From assembly GCA_014381745.1 (NCBI GenBank), contig JACNLA010000031.1, forward strand, positions 1 to 46,528: a stretch of 46,528 nt of DNA, given 5' to 3'. Below the pieces are notes generated by a model, which had not been told where the DNA came from, did not search any database, and was given only the letters and a program-made list of their open reading frames with translations. The stretch is from Actinomycetota bacterium (GTDB lineage Bacteria; Actinomycetota; Acidimicrobiia; Acidimicrobiales; MedAcidi-G1). The position numbers were made by a program, and so were the translations under genes. Positions 33,216 through 40,536 of the stretch are shown piece by piece. Positions within the stretch are counted from its first letter, which is position 1. The number at the start of each line of letters is the position of its first letter.

Positions 33216-34568
33216 CTAGCCGCCCCCGGGAGGCCTGTCGCCACCATCCCGGTTCCAAAAGCCGAGCTGACCATCAGGTCCGTCGGGGTCCACGGGAGTA
33301 TCCAACCTGTTGGCTGCCCTCGACCCTGCCAGGTACCAGACGAGGGCAAGACCCGTTCCAAGCGCGATCATCGCGTAACCGATCTCGAGGGGAAGGGGCA
33401 CCACCACCGCGACGAACGCCCCAACCGCCCAACTCAGCTGAAAGCGACCCTCGAACCGACTGAACGTACGACCGTGGTTCGCGTCGGGGGCATCGCGCTG
33501 GACGAGCGAATCGAACGCCAACTTGGCCGCTGCCGAAGCACCGGCCACCACCACCGCCAGGACCAGCGCCCCCCTGAGTGATCCCAACCAACTCGCCACC
33601 ACCCCGCCCAACATTGCCGCAACCAGGACACCGGTGATGATGCGTTCCTCGCCAGTTGTACGGCGGAGACGCGGCGCGAACCATGCCCCAAAAAGGGCGC
33701 CTGTGCCGGCACACACCAGAACAGCTCCGAAATGCCAGACGGGCGCCCCGGGGCTTCCCAAAATGTCTTGCCCACGCGCCACTCCCACGGCCGCTCCGAC
33801 CGCCCTGCCCGGACCTTCCAGGCTGAGGCCCTCGTCACCGCCCCTGAACTCAAATGCCAGCAGGAACGTCATGAAGCCGACCGACGCCCGCAACATCGCC
33901 ATTGCGGACGAGGCCATGAGGATCCCCGCCTGGCGAAGCTCGGCCCTCTCGTCGGCCGATGCCGGCTCTGCTGCAACAGTCACGCGCGGAAGTTGAACGG
34001 CGAAGAGGGCCGTCGTCACAAAACCCACCATCGCAGCGTTGGCAGCCCACGAGGAAGCACCAAGCATTGCCAGACCACCGATCCCGGCGCCGACCATGCC
34101 GCTGACAGCGCTCAACAGGGCCAGCTTGGAGTTGGCCTCCACCAACTCCAGATCGGACCTCACCAACTTGGGAACGACGGCGCTCTTCGCCACCGAATAG
34201 CCCTTCTGAAGAATCAGGAACCCAAACGCCTCGGGAAACAACAACAGGCCGTCAATGTGCCGCGCCATTAGGTAGGCCAAAACGGCACGGCCCAACACCG
34301 TGAACAGAATCATCCCCCTGCGACCCCCACGAATACGGTCCACGAGCGGACCGAGCAGCGGTGTCACAACGGCGAACGGTGCGATTGTGAGCACCAGATA
34401 GAGGCCCACACGCCACCGTGCTGCATCGGGATCGATGGAAAAGAAGATCGAACCGGCCAGAGCGACAGCGATCATGGCATCGGACATGGCACCCAGCGCA
34501 TGGGCCCGGGCCAGCCTCGTGAACGGGCTGGCTACCGGGCGAGATGCGGGGAGATCCGCTGAGTCCAC
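33216..34568 (-). CDS. MFS-type transporter
   Basis: The 450-aa membrane protein has roughly 10-12 hydrophobic helices. The loop GPLVDRIRGGRRG between helices 2 and 3 is the MFS motif A. The N-terminal half includes FGFLILQKGYSVAKSAVVPKLV, a pattern of the NreB/MFS-3 type exporters. The substrate is unknown. It follows the response regulator after 24 nt on the same strand, so it may be the last gene of the phosphate-stress operon, although its link to phosphate is not evident. The last 30 residues are a Gly/Asp-rich tail. Confidence 0.85.
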   Translation of the reverse strand: MDSADLPASRPVASPFTRLARAHALGAMSDAMIAVALAGSIFFSIDPDAARWRVGLYLVLTIAPFAVVTPLLGPLVDRIRGGRRGMILFTVLGRAVLAYLMARHIDGLLLFPEAFGFLILQKGYSVAKSAVVPKLVRSDLELVEANSKLALLSAVSGMVGAGIGGLAMLGASSWAANAAMVGFVTTALFAVQLPRVTVAAEPASADERAELRQAGILMASSAMAMLRASVGFMTFLLAFEFRGGDEGLSLEGPGRAVGAAVGVARGQDILGSPGAPVWHFGAVLVCAGTGALFGAWFAPRLRRTTGEERIITGVLVAAMLGGVVASWLGSLRGALVLAVVVAGASAAAKLAFDSLVQRDAPDANHGRTFSRFEGRFQLSWAVGAFVAVVVPLPLEIGYAMIALGTGLALVWYLAGSRAANRLDTPVDPDGPDGQLGFWNRDGGDRPPGGG

Positions 34569-34592
34569 GGCCCAAGGCTACGGGGCCTGCTG

Positions 34593-35309
34593 TCAGGGCC
34601 GCCCAAGTTCGTACTTGTAACCCAGACCCCTGATGGTGACAATGCGTTCAGGCTTCCTGGGATCCGGCTCGATCCGGCTCCGTACCCTCTTCACGTGGAC
34701 GTCAAGCGTCTTGGTGTCTCCCACGTAGTCGTCGCCCCAGATGCTGTCGATGAGCATGTCGCGGGTCAGCACACGACCGGCATTCTCGATCAGCAGGGCC
34801 AACAACTCGAACTCCCGTAGCGGCATGGTTACAACCTCACCGCGGACAATCACCTCATGACGGTCGGTGTCGACGCTCACATCACCGACAACGACCGCTG
34901 GAAGGTCGATCGGTTGCGGCAAGGATGTCGGACCCTTGAGGCTGCTTCGCCGTAGAACCGCCCGCATCCGGGCAACCAGTTCCCGCAGCCGGTACGGCTT
35001 GGTCACATAGTCATCGGCGCCGATCTCGAGGCCGACGACCGTGTCTATCTCGGCGCCCTTGGCCGTGACCATGATTATCGGGACGTCGGAGCGGGTACGA
35101 ATCTCACGGCACACGTCGACCCCAGAAATCCTCGGCAACATAAGGTCGAGGAGGATCAGGTCAGGTGGCTGCCGCGCGAACGCCTCAAGCGCCGCCACCC
35201 CGTCCGACACCACCTCAACTTCGAATCCCTCCCGACGCAACCCCACATCAAGGGCGTCGGCGAAGGACTCCTCGTCCTCGACCACCAGAACCCGGATGGC
35301 AGACGTCAT
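34593..35309 (-). CDS. regX3: OmpR/PhoB-type response regulator (RegX3-like)
   Basis: The 238-aa protein has a receiver domain (about 5-118) with acid pocket Glu11-Asp12, phospho-acceptor Asp55 in LILLDLMLP, Thr82 and Lys104 in VTKPY. A winged-helix DNA-binding domain follows (about 145-235) with LREFELLALLIENAGRVLTRDMLIDSIWG and a KTLDVHVKRVRSRIEPDPRKPERIVTIRGLGYKYE end. It is the RegX3/PhoP class that controls phosphate genes in Actinobacteria. The start overlaps the kinase stop by 4 nt. Context (phoU, nptA-like transporter, Pho-box-like operator) supports the phosphate role; the symbol is inferred from that context. Confidence 0.92.
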   Translation of the reverse strand: MTSAIRVLVVEDEESFADALDVGLRREGFEVEVVSDGVAALEAFARQPPDLILLDLMLPRISGVDVCREIRTRSDVPIIMVTAKGAEIDTVVGLEIGADDYVTKPYRLRELVARMRAVLRRSSLKGPTSLPQPIDLPAVVVGDVSVDTDRHEVIVRGEVVTMPLREFELLALLIENAGRVLTRDMLIDSIWGDDYVGDTKTLDVHVKRVRSRIEPDPRKPERIVTIRGLGYKYELGRP

Positions 35310-36448
35310 GCCACCACCCGCGACTCGGTCGGCAACCTGACCGTGACCGTTGTGCCACTGCCCTCGGTCGAGACGAGATCAACCTGACCACCGTGGGCAT
35401 GTACGACATTGCGGACGATGGACAGACCCAGGCCCGTTCCACCGGTCTCGCGGGTCCGGGCACGATCAACCCGGTAGAAGCGCTCAAACACCCGCTCCAT
35501 GTCGCCTGGGGGAACGCCTATCCCCTCATCGACCACCTCAAAGACGACACCGCCCCTGTCGGCCGCCACCCGAACAGTGACCCGACCCCCGTCGTCGGAG
35601 TACTTGACGGCATTCTCGACCAGGTTCCGCATCATGCTCACCATCTGGTTACGAATCGCCTCTAAGTGAACTCCGGACTTCGCCTCGGTGTCGATCCCCA
35701 CGCCCCGCTGGAAAGCCATCGGGAGAACCCGTTCAACGACGTCAGCGGCCAGGACCGTGAGGTCAAGGAGTTCCATCTGCTCACGAGACTCTCCCTCAAT
35801 CCGGCTGAGGTCCAGGAGGTCCTCGATGATCGAGCCGACCCGCTGCGACTCGGTCTCTATCCGAGTTGAGAGACGCCCCACAACCGCCGGATCGGTTTCA
35901 GCCACAAGGGTCTCAGCCAGGAGGCTGAGCGCCCCGATCGGGGTCTTGAGCTCATGGCTGACGTTGGCTACGAAGTCACGGCGAACCGACTCCTGCCGGC
36001 TCCTCTCGGTTATGTCCTCCAGGATCACGACGGCGCCCACACTGCCTTCCTCCGACCGCAGGGGTCTCGCCACCACCTCAAGGATCTTGGTGGCCGCACC
36101 CGGCGTACGTACCTGTTCCGAAGACGACCCGCCGGCAGCTGCTGCCGACAGGCGCTCCACCACAAGCCGACCCACAACCCCGTCCTCCCAGGAATCCACC
36201 AGGGCGTCGGCCGAGGTGTTGCGAAACACGGTTCTACCCGTGTCATCGGCGACGACGATCCCAAGGGGGATTACGTCGAGCACCGACTCGGTCACCCCCA
36301 ACGTAGACCCGACCGAGACGTCGCCCCCTCCGCCAACCAGACCCCTCGAAACAACGCGTCGCCCCAGGAGAACCCCGAGAACGAGGGCCACCAGCACGGC
36401 CGCTGCCGTCAGCACAGTCGTCAACGCCCCTCTGAGGAGGATCCCCAC
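35306..36448 (-). CDS. senX3: Sensor histidine kinase (SenX3/PhoR-like)
   Basis: The 380-aa kinase has one N-terminal membrane helix (about 7-35), a PAS-like domain (about 50-145, VLDVIPLGIVVADDTGRTVFRN), the phospho-acceptor His165 in FVANVSHELKTPIGAL, and a HATPase domain. The latter shows MRNLVENAVKYSD (N box), DEGIGVPPGD (G1) and ETGGTGLGLSIVRNVVHAHGG (G2). The single helix plus PAS is the SenX3 layout; such kinases sense Pi indirectly through the Pst/PhoU complex. Its GTG start lies 28 nt inside the end of surE. It is the cognate kinase of the downstream regulator. Confidence 0.92.
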   Translation of the reverse strand: MGILLRGALTTVLTAAAVLVALVLGVLLGRRVVSRGLVGGGGDVSVGSTLGVTESVLDVIPLGIVVADDTGRTVFRNTSADALVDSWEDGVVGRLVVERLSAAAAGGSSSEQVRTPGAATKILEVVARPLRSEEGSVGAVVILEDITERSRQESVRRDFVANVSHELKTPIGALSLLAETLVAETDPAVVGRLSTRIETESQRVGSIIEDLLDLSRIEGESREQMELLDLTVLAADVVERVLPMAFQRGVGIDTEAKSGVHLEAIRNQMVSMMRNLVENAVKYSDDGGRVTVRVAADRGGVVFEVVDEGIGVPPGDMERVFERFYRVDRARTRETGGTGLGLSIVRNVVHAHGGQVDLVSTEGSGTTVTVRLPTESRVVA

Positions 36449-37182
36449 CAGTTGTCGGTAGGCAGGTCCACATCAAGGGCGGTCGGCGGCGCCATGGCGC
36501 TCACGGTCGCATAGCCCTCTCGAAGCAGAGCAGAGTCGACACCGGGAGGAAGCACATCGGTCGTGGTCACCAGGTCGATGTCGATGCCAGCCGCATCGCG
36601 ACCCACGATCACCGTCTGCACCCCGCCGACACCGGCAAGGCCGGCCTGCCTCAGTCCAAGGACTTCACCATGCTCGGTGTTAGGGACATTTAGGTTCAAC
36701 AGCGTCGGCGTCGGCGCGTTGCCCAGCCATTCCAGCAGCGGCTCCGCAGCCCTCGTGGCCGTGGACCAGAGTTGGGGTCCGCCGACGACCTGGCTGACAG
36801 CCAGACCCGACCGGCCGAAGTACCCGCCCACCAACACAGCAGCCACGGTCGCAGAATGAAGCGTCGAACGACCCGTGTTGGGTCCGTTGTTCACCCCTGA
36901 CAGCACGAGATCGGGTGGGTCCCCGAAGCCTCCCAACATCGACAGCATCACGATGAGGGCAGTCGGCGCGTGAACCGAATGGGCACTCAGATCACCGAGC
37001 ATCACCTCATCGACGCTCACCCTGGAAGGGTCGGCCAGTGGGCCCAGGGCCGCCGCGGCACCACTGTGATCAAGGGCGGGCGCCGCCACCACCGGGGTCA
37101 TACCGGCATCGGCGACCATTGACGCCAGAGCTGCAAGACCAGGCGAAGCAATGCCGTCGTCGTTTGTGACAAGCACCCTCAT
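36421..37182 (-). CDS. surE: SurE-family 5'-nucleotidase
   Basis: The 253-aa protein begins MRVLVTNDDGIASPG, with the Asp-Asp metal pair, followed by VVAAPALDHSG (Ser metal/phosphate ligand) and DLVLSGVNNGPNTG (Asn ligand). These are the three SurE active-site motifs. SurE removes phosphate from 5'- and 3'-nucleotides and can degrade short polyphosphate. Part of the usual YSGTVAAA motif reads HSATVAAV here. Its position between phoU and the phosphate sensor suggests intracellular phosphate salvage under Pi limitation. Its 3' end overlaps the kinase start by 28 nt. Confidence 0.9.
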   Translation of the reverse strand: MRVLVTNDDGIASPGLAALASMVADAGMTPVVAAPALDHSGAAAALGPLADPSRVSVDEVMLGDLSAHSVHAPTALIVMLSMLGGFGDPPDLVLSGVNNGPNTGRSTLHSATVAAVLVGGYFGRSGLAVSQVVGGPQLWSTATRAAEPLLEWLGNAPTPTLLNLNVPNTEHGEVLGLRQAGLAGVGGVQTVIVGRDAAGIDIDLVTTTDVLPPGVDSALLREGYATVSAMAPPTALDVDLPTDNWWGSSSEGR

Positions 37183-37198
37183 GTGGACTCCGCGCGAC

Positions 37199-37867
37199 TC
37201 AGACCCGAGTGTCGTCGTCCTCGTCGAAGTAGTCGAGTCGGTCCACGGGCATGATCACGGCCGACGCCACGTTCAGCGAATGGGCCGTGACCCGCTTCAG
37301 GAACCGGTAGAGCAGGGCCCGGGGTACGGAGGTCAGAGCGGGTTCGGAGGAGTGGATCAGATCCCTGATGCGGCCATCGAACTCGCGTCGCAACTCGTCG
37401 CCACGCTGGATGTATGCGCGGGTGCGGTCCTCGTCTCGGACCGAGAGAATTTCGCCCAAGAGGGCAATTCGTGTCGATACCTCGTCACGGTAGGCGAGTA
37501 TCCGGTCAACGTCATCGGACCCGGCAAACGACACGCCCTCCTCGGCCATGTCGAAGATGTTCTTGTTGTAGTCGCCGATCCTCTCGAGGTCCTTGATCAT
37601 GTTCATGACGACCAGGACCTCAGGCGTGTCGCCACCACCGTGGACCGATGCGTGAACGACCAGGGCGCGCCTGATCTCCATCTCGGTGATGTTGATCTGA
37701 CGATCGGTTCGCCGCACATCCTCGGCGACGGTCTCAACGGCGCCGCCGGTCAGGGCGTTCATAGCCAGATCGAAGGTGTGGCGGGCATCGGTAACCATTC
37801 GCTGCACCTGGGCGTCAATGACATCGAAGCCGGACTCGCCGGAGCCACGAAAGAAGCTCATGACCAT
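37199..37867 (-). CDS. phoU: PhoU-family phosphate signalling protein
   Basis: The 222-aa all-helical protein has two PhoU repeats: the first around RMVTDARHTFDLAMNALTGG and VVMNMIKDLERIGDYNKNIFDMA, the second around RYxxRVTAHSLNVASAVIMP-like RALLYRFLKRVTAHSLNVASAVIMPVDRLDYFDED. The motif DLERIGDYNKN is the metal-binding ExxxD signature. PhoU links transporter state to the sensor kinase. Here it follows a Na/Pi-cotransporter gene rather than pstSCAB, and some Na/Pi proteins carry a fused PhoU domain, so this split pair may work together. The start may be 37867 or the second ATG at 37861. Confidence 0.9.
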   Translation of the reverse strand: MVMSFFRGSGESGFDVIDAQVQRMVTDARHTFDLAMNALTGGAVETVAEDVRRTDRQINITEMEIRRALVVHASVHGGGDTPEVLVVMNMIKDLERIGDYNKNIFDMAEEGVSFAGSDDVDRILAYRDEVSTRIALLGEILSVRDEDRTRAYIQRGDELRREFDGRIRDLIHSSEPALTSVPRALLYRFLKRVTAHSLNVASAVIMPVDRLDYFDEDDDTRV

Positions 37868-37904
37868 AGTTGTGTGTTCCTTCCCGGAAGGTTGGGTGTT
37901 GGGT

Positions 37905-39071
37905 TCATCGGAGGACCATTACGACCACGAGTGGCAACACCACGAACATGCCGATCGTATAGAGAAGGGCCGCACTGCGTCGTTCGGACGCCGCTTCGGC
38001 CAGGGCTATTGCCAGGCGAATCGGAATGTTCCGCAGTGCCGACACAGGGTAGAAGAGCAGGATCCCGCTGATGTTGAACAGGGTGTGCACCACTGCCACC
38101 GTGACCGCAGCGGGGCTACCGGTGGCGAGTGAGGCCAACAGGGCCGTGACGGTCGTACCAACGTTGGCACCGAGGGTGACCGGATAGATGTTCGGCAGGG
38201 TTAGGACACCTGATGCCGCCAGCGGCACGAGAACAGAGGTCGTGATCGAGGACGACTGGACCGAGACGGTGATGACCATTCCGATCATGATCGCCACGAA
38301 GCCTGAGCCGGCTCCCAGAGCCCTGTTTATGGCCACCTCGACACGGTCCGCCACGAGCAGGCGCATGTTCCTCGTGATGTAGGCCAACGCCAGGAAGATG
38401 AAGGCCAGGCCGACGACGATCATCAACGCACCCTTCAGGTCACCGTGGGCGCCGAGATCCGACAACCAACCCTTGACCCAACCCGCCGGCATCTTGACCG
38501 CTGTCTTGAGCGGGCTCTTGAACGATGCACCCGAACTGCCAATCATCCTGTCTGTTATCCAGCCGGCCGACCCGGACAGGAAGCCGGTAAGCAACTCGAT
38601 GGGCAGGAAGACGGCTACAGCCAGAATGTTGAAGAAATCGTGCACGGTTGCGGCGGCGAACGCCCGACGAAACTCATGGTCGCGACGCAGGTGACCCAGT
38701 GAGGCGAAGGTGTTGGTGACCGTCGTGCCCAGGTTGGCTCCCATGACCATGGGAACGGCGTCGTCGATCCCCACAACTCCGCTGGCTACCAGCCCGACGA
38801 TCACCGATGTCGACACAGACGAGGACTGGACCAGAACCGTCGCCAGAAGGCCGACGAAGAGGCCACCAAGTGGGTTTGAGACACCCTCGAACAGACCATC
38901 AACGAAGTCGCGACCGAGGTCCTTGAAGCCGCCACCCAGCAGGCTCACCCCGGTCAGGAAGAGGTAGAGGAGGAGCAGAACCACGACGGCACGGACCGCC
39001 GTCGGGATACCACCCTGAAGCCTCCCATCAGCACGGACCCCTGACGCTGGAATCTCACTCATCTGTGACAT
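37905..39071 (-). CDS. Na+/phosphate cotransporter (NptA/PNaS family)
   Basis: The product is about 388 aa from the ATG at 39071; the longer open frame to 39233 would cross the promoter. It shows the two inverted QSSS repeats that define the family: LVQSSSVSTSVIVGLVASGVVG with MGANLGTTVTNTFASLGH, and VQSSSITTSVLVPLAASGVL with LGANVGTTVTALLASL. There are some 8-9 membrane helices. It brings phosphate in with sodium, fitting a marine or brackish habitat. It is the first gene of the leftward Pho operon and lies 30 nt downstream of the Pho-box-like repeats. No C-terminal PhoU domain is fused; phoU is the next gene. Confidence 0.9.
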   Translation of the reverse strand: MSQMSEIPASGVRADGRLQGGIPTAVRAVVVLLLLYLFLTGVSLLGGGFKDLGRDFVDGLFEGVSNPLGGLFVGLLATVLVQSSSVSTSVIVGLVASGVVGIDDAVPMVMGANLGTTVTNTFASLGHLRRDHEFRRAFAAATVHDFFNILAVAVFLPIELLTGFLSGSAGWITDRMIGSSGASFKSPLKTAVKMPAGWVKGWLSDLGAHGDLKGALMIVVGLAFIFLALAYITRNMRLLVADRVEVAINRALGAGSGFVAIMIGMVITVSVQSSSITTSVLVPLAASGVLTLPNIYPVTLGANVGTTVTALLASLATGSPAAVTVAVVHTLFNISGILLFYPVSALRNIPIRLAIALAEAASERRSAALLYTIGMFVVLPLVVVMVLR

Positions 39072-39100
39072 CGCCGGCAACCTAGACACCCCATGTGGCC

Positions 39101-39133
39101 AAACCCTTAACGCGAGGTGAACAGAGCAGGAAC
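39101..39133 (-). promoter_or_regulatory. Pho-box-like operator, three 11-nt direct units
   Basis: On the minus strand three units follow each other without gaps: GTTCCTGCTCT (39133-39123), GTTCACCTCGC (39122-39112) and GTTAAGGGTTT (39111-39101). The middle one carries GTTCACC, the core of actinobacterial PHO boxes, and the 11-nt period equals the spacing of known PhoB/PhoP sites. It ends 29 nt before the transporter ATG, so the RegX3-like regulator of the same operon is the likely binder. Confidence 0.65.
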
Positions 39134-39225
39134 CTGAAGCTCCGGTACGGGCTTTACAGCACTTTTCGGTGATCTGTGAGAGAAATAGCGCACCAAGAGC
39201 GGGAACCAACAGATTCGGGGCCGAG

Positions 39226-39483
39226 ATGGACACGATCAGACTTCACGACAACTGGATGACCAGCGCCAGATGTGCAGACACCGATCCGTCGCACTTCTTC
39301 CCCAGCGACGGCGTAGGGGTCGCCCTGGCCAAACAAACCTGTGCCGACTGCCCGGTGGCCGAACCGTGCCTCGAGTACGCGCTCACCCACCGGGTTGAGC
39401 ACGGCGTCTGGGGCGGCTGCTCCGAGCGGCAGCGGCGTCGAATCCGTAGACAACGGCGGGAGATCGCAGCCACAGCAGCCTGA
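39226..39483 (+). CDS. WhiB-family transcriptional regulator
   Basis: The 85-aa protein (ATG 39226, MDTIRLHDNWMT) carries four cysteines in the order ARCADTD...QTCADCPVAEPC, which bind a [4Fe-4S] cluster. The GVWGG turn and a basic C-terminal helix (ERQRRRIRRQRREI) contact sigma factor and DNA. WhiB proteins occur only in Actinobacteria and their phages. The frame extends upstream to 39169, but the ATG chosen gives the normal length. It is divergent from the Pho operon and followed by a series of hairpins. It resembles the WhiB1/WhiB2 groups; which one is unclear. Confidence 0.92.
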   Translation: MDTIRLHDNWMTSARCADTDPSHFFPSDGVGVALAKQTCADCPVAEPCLEYALTHRVEHGVWGGCSERQRRRIRRQRREIAATAA

Positions 39484-39493
39484 ACCACAAACC

Positions 39494-39517
39494 GGGGGCG
39501 ATCCCCTCAACGCCCCC
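39494..39517 (+). terminator. Hairpin terminator of the first whiB gene
   Basis: GGGGGCG (39494-39500) and CGCCCCC (39511-39517) pair around a 10-nt loop, starting 10 nt after the stop codon and followed by ATTT. The T-run is short. It is the first of three stems in this gap. Confidence 0.65.
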
Positions 39518-39529
39518 ATTTCGGCAGTG

Positions 39530-39570
39530 GCCCCGACGTTGTCGGGGCTGCTGTCGCGCCGGGGCGACAG
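39530..39570. terminator. Two further tandem hairpins
   Basis: GCCCCGAC-GTT-GTCGGGGC (39530-39548) is a perfect 8-bp stem. CTGTCG (39551-39556) with CGACAG (39565-39570) forms a second stem 2 nt later. Both lie between the convergent whiB and small hypothetical genes and may end transcription from either side. Neither is followed by a clear T-tract. Confidence 0.5.
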
Positions 39571-39583
39571 TGGAACCGAAGGC

Positions 39584-39862
39584 TCAGGCCTCCGAGTCCT
39601 CCTCGTAGCCAAGGTCCCAGGCAACCAGCACATTCTCACGCTCGGCATCTCTGTTAATGCGCTCGCGGTTCCTGCGGAACTGGGGATCGTGTGGAGGCAG
39701 CAACATCAGCCGGGCGTTGATGCGATCACGGAACGACTCGATCAGGACACGATCGCCGAAGGTGGACCTGACCTCCCAGTGGGGGGCGACTGGTCCCAGG
39801 TAGACGACGGTGACATCGCCAACAGGTGGCTGGGGCTCAAGATCGACGGCGGCGTCGGTCAT
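39584..39862 (-). CDS. Small hypothetical protein coupled to tatA
   Basis: A 92-aa soluble protein. The N-terminal third contains VTVVYLGPVAPHWEV; the rest is rich in Arg and Asp/Glu (FRDRINARLMLLPPHDPQFRRNRERINRDAERENVLVAWDLGYEED) and is probably helical. The ATG overlaps the tatA stop (ATGA), so the two are made together. I do not recognise the family. Being translated with TatA could mean a role in Tat export, or simple operon sharing. Confidence 0.65.
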   Translation of the reverse strand: MTDAAVDLEPQPPVGDVTVVYLGPVAPHWEVRSTFGDRVLIESFRDRINARLMLLPPHDPQFRRNRERINRDAERENVLVAWDLGYEEDSEA

Positions 39863-40062
39863 GAGTCGGAGCTGGCCTCAGAATCGCCATCGGAGGCTGC
39901 ATCGACCTCTTTGGCTCCCTCTGCCAGACCCTTCTGGAGTTCCTTCTGGGCGCGACCAAGGTTGCGCGCCAACTTCGGAAGTTGGCTGCCACCAAAAAGC
40001 ACCACACCGACAATCAGGACGATCAGGAGTTCGTTGGTACTCAGAAATGCGAAGACGTTCAT
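39859..40062 (-). CDS. tatA: Sec-independent translocase TatA/E-type subunit
   Basis: A 67-aa protein with the TatA plan: a short N-terminal membrane helix (ELLIVLIVGVVLFGGSQLPKL), the FGxxxLPxLAR hinge, an amphipathic helix (RNLGRAQKELQKGLAEGAKEV) and an acidic tail (DGDSEASSDS). TatA oligomers form the pore that exports folded proteins. No tatC lies beside it. It is 33 nt downstream of the second whiB gene, on the same strand, and overlaps the small hypothetical gene. Confidence 0.92.
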   Translation of the reverse strand: MNVFAFLSTNELLIVLIVGVVLFGGSQLPKLARNLGRAQKELQKGLAEGAKEVDAASDGDSEASSDS

Positions 40063-40095
40063 GACGGCACTCTAACCGCCTCAGACGGAGGTCGG

Positions 40096-40374
40096 TCAGA
40101 CGGCCTGAGCAGCCGCGGCTGCGCGCTCGAGGGCACGCTGGCGACGAATGCGACGACGCTCCCGCTCGCTCATCCCACCCCAGATACCGAACTTCTCACC
40201 ATTTTGCAGAGCGAACTCGAGGCAATCTGTTCGAACCACGCACGCACGACAGACGTCCTTGGCCTCGCGGGTGCTCGCACCACGCTCGGGGAAGAAGAGA
40301 TCCGGATCAACACCAAGGCAGTTGGAATACTCCTGCCAATCGATGTCAAGGTCTGGTTTGGCGAATATGCCCAT
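40096..40374 (-). CDS. WhiB-family transcriptional regulator (WhiB2-like)
   Basis: The 92-aa protein has the four-cysteine cluster NCLGVDPDLFFPERG...DVCRACVVRTDCLEFAL, the FGIWGGMSERERRRIRRQR turn and basic helix, and an alanine-rich tail. The [4Fe-4S] cluster and the GIWGG motif are intact. WhiB2-type proteins act in cell division in Actinobacteria. A 10-nt palindrome lies about 87 nt upstream. It may share a transcript with tatA and the small hypothetical gene. Confidence 0.93.
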   Translation of the reverse strand: MGIFAKPDLDIDWQEYSNCLGVDPDLFFPERGASTREAKDVCRACVVRTDCLEFALQNGEKFGIWGGMSERERRRIRRQRALERAAAAAQAV

Positions 40375-40460
40375 CTTGTTCTGCCTTCCGTCGCCCGGTC
40401 GTTCGGACGGTTGCCTGAACCCCTGTATGTGGGCCTGGCAACCGAGAGCGGTGCCAGAGG

Positions 40461-40470
40461 TGTAATTACA
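40461..40470. promoter_or_regulatory. Palindrome upstream of the second whiB
   Basis: TGTAATTACA is a perfect 10-nt palindrome in the 162-nt leader between the phosphotransferase gene's terminator and the WhiB start. It is AT-rich in a GC-rich context and could be a regulator site or part of the promoter. It could also be chance. Confidence 0.4.
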
Positions 40471-40485
40471 ACACTGTCATTCCCC

Positions 40486-40516
40486 AAAAAGCAAGGGGTT
40501 TGGCAGAAAACCCTTG
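40486..40516 (-). terminator. Intrinsic terminator after the phosphotransferase gene
   Basis: On the minus strand CAAGGGTTTT and AAACCCCTTG pair (9 of 10) around a 5-nt loop and are followed by CTTTTT. It starts about 20 nt after the stop codon at 40537 and separates that gene from the whiB-tatA transcript. Confidence 0.8.
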
Positions 40517-40536
40517 GTTTCCCGCCTTAGGCAACC

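Noticed and set aside
34593-39071. A canonical pst phosphate ABC operon
   Set aside because: No PstS, PstC, PstA or PstB sequence is present; the transporter has the QSSS repeats of the Na/Pi family.
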